Origin: a bacterium
GTDB taxonomy: Bacteria > UBP18 > UBA7526
Direction: 5' to 3'
Length of the DNA stretch: 34,665 bases
Assembly (NCBI GenBank): GCA_030616365.1
Contig: JAUWXM010000003.1
Location: 1-34,665 of the forward strand
Shown: one piece after another, positions 1 through 7,243 of the stretch
Numbering within the stretch: the first letter of the stretch is position 1
How the letters are laid out: every line of letters starts with the position of its first letter
The notes under the pieces: generated by a model
Seen by the model: the letters and a program-made list of their open reading frames with translations, nothing else
Database searches by the model: none
Told to the model about the DNA's origin: nothing
Translations under genes and position numbers: made by a program

Positions 1-535
1 GGAAGAGGGCGGTAAAGACGCTGTTCTTCATCCACTTATCTGGCCCGTTTACCACCCGGCTGGCAAAGAGCATAATCCAGGGTAGCCAGCATTGTCCATA
101 ATACTCCATAGCCCCCTCAGCAATTCTTAAGGGGAAATGGCTGCTAAACATAAAGACCAGAGCCGCCAAGTAGGCTCCCCTGGTGTTAATGCCCCACTCG
201 CGAGCGAGTTTAAAGGTTCCTATCAGGCCAATGATCGTGCAGGCCACGATTACCAATTTTATACCTGCCACCGGACCAAATAACAGAATTAAGGGAAATA
301 AAGGAGACAGGCAGGAAGTGGCCACGTTTCCAATCCTCGGTATTCCACCACCCACATAGGGGTTCCAGAGCGGCCATTGACCATATTTCAGAATGCTATC
401 CCGTGCTCCCGCAGCCTGGAAGGCATGCGGATCCCAATCATGAATACCCCAGTAATGGATGTGAGATAAGATAGGCGCCAGAAAAAGAAGGGCCAAGAGA
501 GAAAAGATTACAATATGTAAGTAAACGTTTTTCAT
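1..535 (-). CDS. Partial multi-pass membrane protein, YfhO/GT-C glycosyltransferase-like (5' part only)
   Basis: The reading frame starts at an ATG whose last base is 535 and stays open to the left edge, giving about 178 residues; the C-terminal part lies outside the window. The protein begins MKNVYLHIVIFSLLALLFLAP, a hydrophobic first membrane segment. It is followed by an extracytoplasmic loop with W-x-x-H-D-W-D-P and the stretch GQWPLWNPYVGGGIP, typical of the first loop of YfhO-type and other GT-C membrane glycosyltransferases. Further hydrophobic segments follow at about residues 80-125 and 150-165. In GT-C enzymes acidic residues of this first loop act in catalysis; HDWD is a candidate here (inference). 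The start has only a weak Shine-Dalgarno (AAAGG). A good divergent promoter lies upstream at 558-586. The exact substrate cannot be told. Confidence 0.7.
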   Translation of the reverse strand, partial: MKNVYLHIVIFSLLALLFLAPILSHIHYWGIHDWDPHAFQAAGARDSILKYGQWPLWNPYVGGGIPRIGNVATSCLSPLFPLILLFGPVAGIKLVIVACTIIGLIGTFKLAREWGINTRGAYLAALVFMFSSHFPLRIAEGAMEYYGQCWLPWIMLFASRVVNGPDKWMKNSVFTALF

Positions 536-557
536 ATATTGACCTTTTTTAATTAAT

Positions 558-586
558 AGTATAACATATATAAACAAAAAGTTCAA
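558..586 (-). promoter_or_regulatory. Putative sigma-70 promoter for the leftward membrane-protein gene
   Basis: On the minus strand a -35 box TTGAAC (581-586) and a -10 box TATACT (558-563) are separated by exactly 17 bp, in an AT-rich divergent intergenic region. Transcription would start about 15-20 bp before the ATG at 535, giving a very short leader. The boxes match the consensus at 4/6 and 5/6. Seen by eye only. Confidence 0.5.
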
Positions 587-606
587 AAACTAATCTCTGG
601 AAAAGT

Positions 607-635
607 TTGCCAAAAATGGATCTCTATGATAGAAT
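607..635 (+). promoter_or_regulatory. Putative sigma-70 promoter for the aldo/keto reductase gene
   Basis: TTGCCA (607-612) and TAGAAT (630-635) are separated by 17 bp, each matching the -35/-10 consensus at five of six bases. The expected transcription start near 642 leaves a leader of about 78 nt before the ATG at 720, which has AAGGAG at 711-716, three bases from the start codon. It is arranged back to back with the leftward promoter at 558-586. Confidence 0.5.
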
Positions 636-719
636 AAAATTGATTCAACAAGTAGAAGGCTATCTTGATGGGAGAAATTCAATAAATTAGGGTAACCAAA
701 CAAGAATAAGAAGGAGTGT

Positions 720-1850
720 ATGCAGAAGCGGCGTTTAGGAAGAACAGAATTAATGGTTTCCTGTATAGGGCTCGGTGCGGGCAGTCGGATGTTTATGGAA
801 AGAGGTTACTCTGGACCAGATGCTCCCCCGACAGTAATTAACTGCGCCTTAGATAAAGGAATTAACTTCATTGATACCGCAAGAAGTTACTATAAGAGCG
901 AACAGATAATAGGTGAGGCAATAAAGGGTAGGAGAGATGAGTGCTTCTTAGCTACCAAAACCTATCTGAGAAAAGGCTCCCGGGTAGAAAAAGATATTGA
1001 TATTAGCCTGAAGAATTTACAAACAGATAGGATTGACTTATATCAAATACATAATATTACTTATAAAGATGAACTAAGAACTATACTTCAACCAAAGGGT
1101 GCCTTAGAGATGTTGAAGAAAGCAAAAGAGGCGGGTAAGATTAACTATATTGGAATCACAGGATTCCGTCCAGATATAATGAAGGAATGTATTCAGACGG
1201 GTGAATTTGATACTATTCAGATCCCATTTAATTTTATCGAAAGAACTCAGACAGAAAAAATTTTACTTCTAGCTAAAAGGTATGATCTGGGGATTATTAT
1301 TATGCGACCTTTCCTTGGAGGACTATTGGCTAATAGTGGGGAGGCTATTTTAAGATTCATCTTTAGTTATGATGTCTCTGTAGTTATCCCTGGCTGCAGT
1401 ACTGTAGAACATATACAAATGAATGCCCGAATAGGTAAAGATCTCAGGCCAGTATCATCAGAGGAAAGAGAAAGTTTGTTTTCAAACATAGGAGGTATTT
1501 TTTGCCGGGGCTGTAAGGTCTGTGAGCAGGGCTGCCCAATCAGCCTTTCTATTGCTGAAATCTTGCGTTGGGAAACCTACCTTTATTTTAATGCCACCTA
1601 TGCGAGAGATCATTACAGACAGCATCTTAAGAAAGCTACTGCTTGTATTGATTGTGGTAAATGCGAAGAGGTGTGTCCATACAACTTACCAATTAGAAAG
1701 ATGCTTAAGACCGCTCACCAGCGCCTTATGAAGGGCAAATTGGAGGATATAATAGTAGGTCTTCTTAGGAAATTACAGTTATACGAAAGATTGAGAGCAA
1801 CCTATTTTCGGTTGGGCCTGCCCCTGCCGAACAGATATTTATCCGATTAA
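720..1850 (+). CDS. Aldo/keto reductase with C-terminal 2x[4Fe-4S] ferredoxin domain (COG1453-like)
   Basis: The N-terminal 260 residues form an aldo/keto reductase barrel. The catalytic tetrad is readable as D52, Y57, K80 and H111 (FIDTARSYY, LATKTY, YQIHN), so NAD(P)H-dependent carbonyl/alcohol chemistry is expected. The C-terminal 115 residues carry two C-x2-C-x2-C-x3-C clusters (C262/265/268/272 and C309/312/315/319), a bacterial-ferredoxin pattern that should bind two [4Fe-4S] clusters and pass electrons. This two-part layout is that of the COG1453 oxidoreductases of anaerobes. The start is ATG after AAGGAG. The substrate is unknown. It is followed by a 270 bp gap and then a methyltransferase-like and two radical SAM genes on the same strand, so it may be their redox partner, but co-transcription is not certain. 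Confidence 0.88.
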   Translation: MQKRRLGRTELMVSCIGLGAGSRMFMERGYSGPDAPPTVINCALDKGINFIDTARSYYKSEQIIGEAIKGRRDECFLATKTYLRKGSRVEKDIDISLKNLQTDRIDLYQIHNITYKDELRTILQPKGALEMLKKAKEAGKINYIGITGFRPDIMKECIQTGEFDTIQIPFNFIERTQTEKILLLAKRYDLGIIIMRPFLGGLLANSGEAILRFIFSYDVSVVIPGCSTVEHIQMNARIGKDLRPVSSEERESLFSNIGGIFCRGCKVCEQGCPISLSIAEILRWETYLYFNATYARDHYRQHLKKATACIDCGKCEEVCPYNLPIRKMLKTAHQRLMKGKLEDIIVGLLRKLQLYERLRATYFRLGLPLPNRYLSD

Positions 1851-1870
1851 TTATAAGTCACAATATAATC

Positions 1871-2051
1871 TGCTAATTTAAGAACTCAAGGATCAAATGA
1901 CTAATGACCAAATATCCAATTTATCCTGCACTTTTTTACTTTGAAGAAGATACTTCATAGCAAAAGGTGCGGGATTTATATGCTTTCTCGTCATTGGACA
2001 TTAAAGAATTTGCTATTCATTTGACATTCGTCATTGGATAATTTGTTAGCT
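1871..2051. repeat. Imperfect palindromic, MITE-like intergenic repeat
   Basis: The 270 bp gap between two plus-strand genes has no ORF but shows nested imperfect dyad symmetry. An inner arm around 1926-1948 (CCTGCACTTTTTTAC...GAAG) pairs imperfectly with 1953-1973 (CTTCATAGCAAAAGGTGCGG). Outside these arms sit several variants of the words ATGACCAAAT, GTCATTGGA and CATTTGACATTC on both sides. Such TGACCAAATG/CATTGGTCA words are typical of short non-coding dispersed repeats. No transposase or clear target duplication is seen. It could also fold in mRNA and separate expression of the flanking genes. Confidence 0.4.
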
Positions 2052-2120
2052 AAAAATGGGTTGATTTAGTTGTTGCTTATTTGATAAGAGTAATAATCAT
2101 GAGAAGATAAGGTTATTAAA

Positions 2121-2753
2121 TTGGCTAATGATAATTATAAAGGTAAATTGAAAATTGGCCTAAAACAGTGGCTTTCTATTCTCCTGAAACGAGAGATATA
2201 TCTGATGTTGCTGATATATCTATTTGTGCTTATTCCTTTAGCCTATTTTCTGGTCTGGCTGGGCGTCAAATTGGATAAGGCTTTGGGCTTTTTAAAGTTC
2301 ATTGGCAGGCCCTGGAATATAGTATGCTTTCTTTTCTTTATCCTTACAGGGTTGTTCATCGTCTGGTGGTCATACACTTATTTAATCTTAGAAGGTACGG
2401 GGAGTCCGGCCACAATGTTAGGACAGACAAAAAAACTGGTTAAAAAGGGCCCCTATGCCTTTGTCAGGAACCCCTCGGTGATTGGTAAGCTTCTTGGAGT
2501 GGTAGGATTAGGATGTTTATCTGGATCTTTTTCTTTCACCTTTATTATAGTGCCTCTTTTGCTTTTTGGATCGCTTCTTGAGAAGCGATTCCACGAAGAA
2601 AGGAATATGGAGAGGCTATGGGGGCAAGAATATATAGATTATAAAGAGGCCGTTCCTATGGTCATCCCCCGCTTTGATCGGATACTGCGAGAATTAGTGT
2701 CTTTTTTCAGAAAGAAAAAACATGATGAAGATACTTTTAATCAATCCGCCTAA
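2121..2753 (+). CDS. Isoprenylcysteine carboxyl methyltransferase / PEMT-like integral membrane methyltransferase
   Basis: A 210-residue protein with hydrophobic segments at about 27-48, 66-88 and 125-150. It carries the family signature of small SAM-dependent membrane methyltransferases: GPYAFVRNPSVIGK (110-123), then E154-K-R-F-H-E-E and W167-G-Q-E-Y-x-x-Y-x-x-x-V-P. These are the SAM/substrate-binding C-terminal motifs of the ICMT/PEMT/NnrU-like superfamily. It should methylate a lipid or prenyl-type group at the membrane; the substrate is unknown. The start is TTG (2121), with an AGATAAGG ribosome-binding stretch 8-9 bases upstream. The 3' end overlaps the next radical SAM gene by 32 bp, which points to translational coupling and a shared pathway. 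Confidence 0.82.
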   Translation: MANDNYKGKLKIGLKQWLSILLKREIYLMLLIYLFVLIPLAYFLVWLGVKLDKALGFLKFIGRPWNIVCFLFFILTGLFIVWWSYTYLILEGTGSPATMLGQTKKLVKKGPYAFVRNPSVIGKLLGVVGLGCLSGSFSFTFIIVPLLLFGSLLEKRFHEERNMERLWGQEYIDYKEAVPMVIPRFDRILRELVSFFRKKKHDEDTFNQSA

Positions 2754-4173
2754 AAGATATACAATTTGGGCAGGGATACCCGAAGCCCTCAATAAAAGAG
2801 TATTTCTATATCCCCCCTTGGGGCTTATGTATATCCAAGCCTATTTAGAGGAATATACAGAACATAAAGTAATTATCCTGGATGCCTTAGCAGATAATTT
2901 AGATTTTTCTCAGATTGAGAGAAAGGTAAAACAGATTCAACCTGATGTAGTAGGGGTTACTGCCTGCACCCATAGTCTACTGGATGTAGTCAAGACCGTA
3001 GCAGCAGCAAAAAGAGCAAATAAAAAAATACACCTTTGTTTGGGCGGTCCTCATGTTTCTACCTTTGCCCGGGAGTCAATAAATCTCACTGGAGTAGATT
3101 CGGTTATTTTGGGCGATGGGGAGATTACGTTTAAAGAACTAGTAGAGTCTCTTGAGAAGGGAGATGATTTGTGTAATGTAAAGGGGATTATTTTCAAAAA
3201 TAATGACGATATTATTCAAACCGGAGAAGCTCGGTATACAGAGAATTTAGATATTCTACCTTTTCCCAAAAGAGAAAGATTGACGAATCTGAATCGATAT
3301 TATACCTCTGGAACAGAATCCAATCTTATGACTACGATGGTAACAAGTAGAGGTTGTCCTTATCGATGTAATTTTTGTAATACCTCTAAGAATTACCGTT
3401 ACCGTTCTCCGTCTAATGTTGTGGATGAAATAGAGCAATGCTTAAGATTGAATATTAGAGAATTCTATTTTATTGACGATACCTTTAATGTAAGCATTAA
3501 AAGAGTGATTGACATTTGTAGGGAGATATTAAAAAGAAATTTGAGAATCAAGTGGGGTTTTAAGGCAAGATGCGATAATATCGATTATAAAATGCTCAAG
3601 TTAGTCAGGGAGGCAGGCTGTAGAAAGATTCATTATGGAGTGGAGGCAGCAGGCGATGAGGCATTGACAGAACTCAATAAGGGTGGACAGGTAAATGTAA
3701 GACAGATAGAGCAGGTTTTCCAATGGACAAAAGATCTTGGAATAAGAACTATTGCTTATGTAATGATTGGTTGTCCTTACGAAAAGACAAGGGCAGATAT
3801 ATTAAGGGTTTTGGATTTTGTTAAAAAGATCGATGCTGATTATGTTGTGTTCTCTATATTTTCGCCCTACCCTGATACAGATTGTTATCAGGAGGCTGTA
3901 AAAAAAGGGATAATTAGAAAAGGGATATGGGAAGAATTTATTAAAAATCCGGTAGAGGGATATGAACTGCCTACCTGTTGGGAGGAGTATTTTTCTAAAA
4001 AAGAATTGTTGGAATTATTAAAGTTGGTGCACCGAAAATTTTATCTTAGATGGCAGATATTTTTCAGGGTTCTATTTAGCCTCCACAGTTTAGGAGAACT
4101 TAGAAGGGTGTATAAAGATATCATTGCCTTGGGAAAGTTATTAGTTATTCAAGAACCGCAGGGAAAGATATGA
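2722..4173 (+). CDS. B12-binding-domain radical SAM protein (copy A)
   Basis: 483 residues. The N-terminal Rossmann-like cobalamin-binding domain (about 1-150) starts MMKILLINPP and has GGPH (108-111) and the GDGE turn (131-134). It lacks the D-x-H-x-x-G cobalamin-ligand motif of MetH, as is common in this family. The radical SAM core follows with C212-x3-C216-x2-C219 (SRGCPYRCNFC) for the [4Fe-4S] cluster. C-terminal residues 400-483 are helical and basic. Members methylate unactivated carbons or do other radical steps in lipid, hopanoid, pigment and antibiotic pathways; the substrate here is unknown. It overlaps the methyltransferase gene upstream and shares ATGA with copy B downstream. The ATG at 2725 is an equally good start, as the paralogue at 7243-8655 begins MKVLLINPP. 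Confidence 0.88.
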   Translation: MMKILLINPPKRYTIWAGIPEALNKRVFLYPPLGLMYIQAYLEEYTEHKVIILDALADNLDFSQIERKVKQIQPDVVGVTACTHSLLDVVKTVAAAKRANKKIHLCLGGPHVSTFARESINLTGVDSVILGDGEITFKELVESLEKGDDLCNVKGIIFKNNDDIIQTGEARYTENLDILPFPKRERLTNLNRYYTSGTESNLMTTMVTSRGCPYRCNFCNTSKNYRYRSPSNVVDEIEQCLRLNIREFYFIDDTFNVSIKRVIDICREILKRNLRIKWGFKARCDNIDYKMLKLVREAGCRKIHYGVEAAGDEALTELNKGGQVNVRQIEQVFQWTKDLGIRTIAYVMIGCPYEKTRADILRVLDFVKKIDADYVVFSIFSPYPDTDCYQEAVKKGIIRKGIWEEFIKNPVEGYELPTCWEEYFSKKELLELLKLVHRKFYLRWQIFFRVLFSLHSLGELRRVYKDIIALGKLLVIQEPQGKI

Positions 4174-5699
4174 AAGAGGAAATAACCACAAGTCTCATCT
4201 CTTTATACGATGTTGAAAATAACGCAGTGCGAAGTATCGCCGCTTTATTAAGAAAAAATGGCTATCGCGTTTTTGAGATTTATTTCAAAAATTGGGTGAA
4301 TAACCGTTTGGTTTGGCCTAAAAAAAGGGAATTGGATAATCTGATAAATCTTTTAAGAAATACGAACACAGATTTAGTTGGCATAAGTCTTCGGGCATCA
4401 GCTTATTTAAAGGTGACCATTTCAATTACCGAGTATATAAAAAGATTTTTGAAGATCCCAATAGTTTGGGGTGGTTTACATCCTACTTTAGTCCCTGAGG
4501 AATGCATAGAATTTGCTGATATAGTCTGCCTGGGTGAAGGAGAGTATCCCATGCTGGAGCTTGCGGATAGCATTTCACAACAAAAAGATATAGATAACAC
4601 ACCAAACTTATGGATTAGAAAAGGAAAAGAGATTAAAAGAAACGAGATTCGTCCTCTTATACAGAATCTTGATGAATTGCCATTTTTAGATTATACCAGC
4701 GAAGATAAATATTACATCGAAAACCGAAGGGTATTTATCGGGGACCCCGTGATAAAAAGACCTCTATTCCGTATAATGGCATCTCGCGGCTGTCTATTCG
4801 ATTGCAGTTACTGTTATAATAGTATACTGAAAAAGATATATCATAGTAAGGGTAGATATTTTCGCTATCGTAGTGTAAAGAATGTAATCGAGGAACTCTC
4901 TCGGATAAAACGAATTTTTAAAAACTTAAAATATATACGCTTTGATGATGAGATGTTTATCTTCAACAATGAATGGATTAAAGAATTCTGTCAGGAATAT
5001 AAGAAGAGAATAGATTTGCCCTTTGAATGTTTCTTGTCTCCCGAAAATTACAAAGAAGAATTGTTACCCAGACTTAAACAGGCGGGCTTAAAGGTAGTTT
5101 ATATGGGGATTGAGGGTCCGAATAGAATAAATAAGACGTTGTACAACAGGAAATTTTCTGTAAAAGATATTTTAAATGATATAAGGATCTTCCATAAGTT
5201 GGGTTTAGATGCCCGGTATCAAATTATTCTTGATGATCCTCTTTCTACAGAAGAGGATAAAAGAACCTTTTTTGAATTCTTAATGGATCTTCCCAGGCCG
5301 TTTGAGCTGTATCTATTTTCTTTAACAATTTTTCCCAGGACCAAATTAGCAGAGACGCTACTTGCTCAAGGATTAATTAGTGAGAGCGATATTGAAGGCA
5401 AAGCAATGAAGACATTTTCCCAACTAAGGGTTGATTTAAGTTTCCCTCGTGCAAAGTCAGATCAATTTTGGATTAGTCTGATAGTACTTATTTCAAAAAA
5501 TTTTGTTTCCAAGAGCTTAATCGATAGATTATCAAGAAGTAAATTTTTATATAAACACCCCAGACCTCTGGTAATTTTTAGTCAGATATGTAATCTGCTG
5601 AAGATGGTATGGGTAGTTTTTAAAATGTTCTTAAAAGGGGAAATGACCTGGATTCAATTCAAACAGTGGGCCAATCCCCGTTCCCTGATTACCCAATAA
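4170..5699 (+). CDS. B12-binding-domain radical SAM protein (copy B)
   Basis: 509 residues, translationally coupled to copy A by an ATGA overlap at 4170-4173. An N-terminal domain of about 150 residues with WGGLHPTLVPEE (100-111) and GEGE (122-125) is the B12-binding-like fold. The radical SAM cysteines are C208-x3-C212-x2-C215 (SRGCLFDCSYC). The C-terminal part ends in basic and hydrophobic helices, consistent with membrane association. It is closely related to the convergent gene at 5708-7243: both share the opening TLISLYG/TSLISLYD, the KQWVNN/KNWVNN segment and the final LI-(T/S)-Q. No typical terminator lies directly after the stop, but a strong palindrome with a T-run sits 123 bp further on, inside the opposite gene. 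Confidence 0.88.
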   Translation: MKEEITTSLISLYDVENNAVRSIAALLRKNGYRVFEIYFKNWVNNRLVWPKKRELDNLINLLRNTNTDLVGISLRASAYLKVTISITEYIKRFLKIPIVWGGLHPTLVPEECIEFADIVCLGEGEYPMLELADSISQQKDIDNTPNLWIRKGKEIKRNEIRPLIQNLDELPFLDYTSEDKYYIENRRVFIGDPVIKRPLFRIMASRGCLFDCSYCYNSILKKIYHSKGRYFRYRSVKNVIEELSRIKRIFKNLKYIRFDDEMFIFNNEWIKEFCQEYKKRIDLPFECFLSPENYKEELLPRLKQAGLKVVYMGIEGPNRINKTLYNRKFSVKDILNDIRIFHKLGLDARYQIILDDPLSTEEDKRTFFEFLMDLPRPFELYLFSLTIFPRTKLAETLLAQGLISESDIEGKAMKTFSQLRVDLSFPRAKSDQFWISLIVLISKNFVSKSLIDRLSRSKFLYKHPRPLVIFSQICNLLKMVWVVFKMFLKGEMTWIQFKQWANPRSLITQ

Positions 5700-5707
5700 A
5701 ACTTATT

Positions 5708-7243
5708 CTATTGGGAGATAAGTTTTCTTAGGCTTCCGTATTGCTTGAGTTTGATGGGGTTTAACTCTCCCTGAAAAAGCATCTCTATTGCCATACCTGA
5801 GGCTTTCAGGAAATCGCAGGTAAAAGCCAGCCACTTTAAAGTGGCTGGCTTTTTTTCTAGCAACGAGCGGCGAGAAAGGAAGCGGATAAAGAACCTGGGA
5901 ATAAAAGACTTGGAGGTGAGAGAGCAAAGGCTTATCCAGAAGAGTTCCTCTTTGGGTCTGGGATACCAGAGGCTGAGACGGAACTGGCGGAAGGACTTGG
6001 TAGCCCTTCCCTCCACCTCTTCCGGTTTTATCATCCCCAGATCTAAGAGTTCATTGGTCAGAGCCGTTTTAGGGAAATGGGTCAGGGAGTACATATAGAT
6101 CTTAAAGGGTCGTGGAATCTGTAAGAGCATATGCAGCATTTCTTTCTTATCCTTCCGGGTGGAGAGAGGGTTATCCCAGATAAGGTCATAGACTACTTCT
6201 ATCCCCAAATCCTTAGCCAGATGGGCAAATTGTAGAATCTGCTGGTTGGGAGTATCCCGACCATAGACCTCCTTTAACTCCTTCTTAGAACCAGACTGCA
6301 GGCCTACCTGAATCTTAATCAATCCCGCCTTTCTTAATTGGGAAAGGGTCTGCCGATTGGCAAGATCCGGATGGAGAAGGATCTCAAAGGGAATCCCGAT
6401 TCTCTCTTTATAGAGGGAAGAAAAACGGGATATCCACTCCTTGGCAAAGAAGAAGGTATCTCCATCAAACTTTATTCTGCGAAGACACTTAAAATAGTTC
6501 CGGGCATACTCTAACTCAGTAATTACATTCTCTGGTGAGCGAGAACGATAATACTTTCCCTTTTCCCGATAGATTTTCCTCAAGATACTGTTATTACAGT
6601 ACTTGCAGTTAAAGGGGCAGCCCCGAGTGGGATAGATGCGATACTCAGAATCTTTTAAAAGCGGGTCACATCGCTTAAGCCTATTATCCTCAATGAAATA
6701 TTTATCCCGGCCTCCGTAATCCGGGAAGGGCAAATGGTCTAAATCTTCGATTAAAGGACGAAGCGCATTCTTCTGCATTCTTCCCTTCACCTTGATCCAT
6801 AGATTGGAGATTCCTTCCGGGCTTTCTCTTCGTTCCAAGGCCCTCATTAAATCCAGAAGTGGTTCCTCCCCCTCCCCTACGCAGACCATATCAGCGATCT
6901 CTATACCATCCTCGGGAGAGATGGTGGGATGGACCCCTCCCCAGACCACCGGGGCCTTGAATCTTCTCTTAATCTCTTTAGTGAGCTGAGTGGCGATCCG
7001 GAGATAGGGAGTTCCCAGACCGATCCCGATGAGCAAACTCTCCAAACCGGAGAGAAGTTCCATAAGTAACTTCACTTCTTTTTGGGAAGGTGGTCTAATG
7101 GCATTATTTACCCACTGCTTGAAAAAGATGATATTTACTGGATACCCATGTCTTGTGAGAAAAGAAGAGATATACCTCACTCCCCGATTCTCAATCCCAT
7201 AGAGAGAGATAAGGGTAAGGATTGGTTTCTTATTCTTTTTCAT
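5708..7243 (-). CDS. B12-binding-domain radical SAM protein (copy B')
   Basis: 511 residues, paralogue of the plus-strand copy B. The N-terminal B12-binding-like domain has WGGVHPTISPED (101-112) and GEGEE (123-127). Radical SAM cysteines are C209-x3-C213-x2-C216 (TRGCPFNCKYC). After the core (to about residue 400) comes a C-terminal helical region that aligns with copy B to the last residues. The ATG overlaps the stop of the upstream gene by one base (TAATG), showing translational coupling with copy A'. It ends 8 bp from the end of copy B, tail to tail. It is more GC-rich than copy B, so the duplication is not recent or one pair was acquired separately. Its 3' part contains a 32-bp palindrome that can act as a terminator for the opposite strand. 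Confidence 0.88.
   Translation of the reverse strand: MKKNKKPILTLISLYGIENRGVRYISSFLTRHGYPVNIIFFKQWVNNAIRPPSQKEVKLLMELLSGLESLLIGIGLGTPYLRIATQLTKEIKRRFKAPVVWGGVHPTISPEDGIEIADMVCVGEGEEPLLDLMRALERRESPEGISNLWIKVKGRMQKNALRPLIEDLDHLPFPDYGGRDKYFIEDNRLKRCDPLLKDSEYRIYPTRGCPFNCKYCNNSILRKIYREKGKYYRSRSPENVITELEYARNYFKCLRRIKFDGDTFFFAKEWISRFSSLYKERIGIPFEILLHPDLANRQTLSQLRKAGLIKIQVGLQSGSKKELKEVYGRDTPNQQILQFAHLAKDLGIEVVYDLIWDNPLSTRKDKKEMLHMLLQIPRPFKIYMYSLTHFPKTALTNELLDLGMIKPEEVEGRATKSFRQFRLSLWYPRPKEELFWISLCSLTSKSFIPRFFIRFLSRRSLLEKKPATLKWLAFTCDFLKASGMAIEMLFQGELNPIKLKQYGSLRKLISQ
5822..5857 (+). terminator. Rho-independent terminator inside the antisense 3' end of the convergent gene
   Basis: Bases 5822-5853 form a perfect 32-bp palindrome (half-site AAAAGCCAGCCACTTT), followed by more T to give an eight-T run ending at 5857. 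It fits a strong hairpin plus U-tract for transcripts of the plus-strand genes ending at 5699. On the minus strand it lies within codons of the convergent radical SAM gene (residues K-K-P-A-T-L-K-W-L-A), where only a four-T tail follows. Confidence 0.65.
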
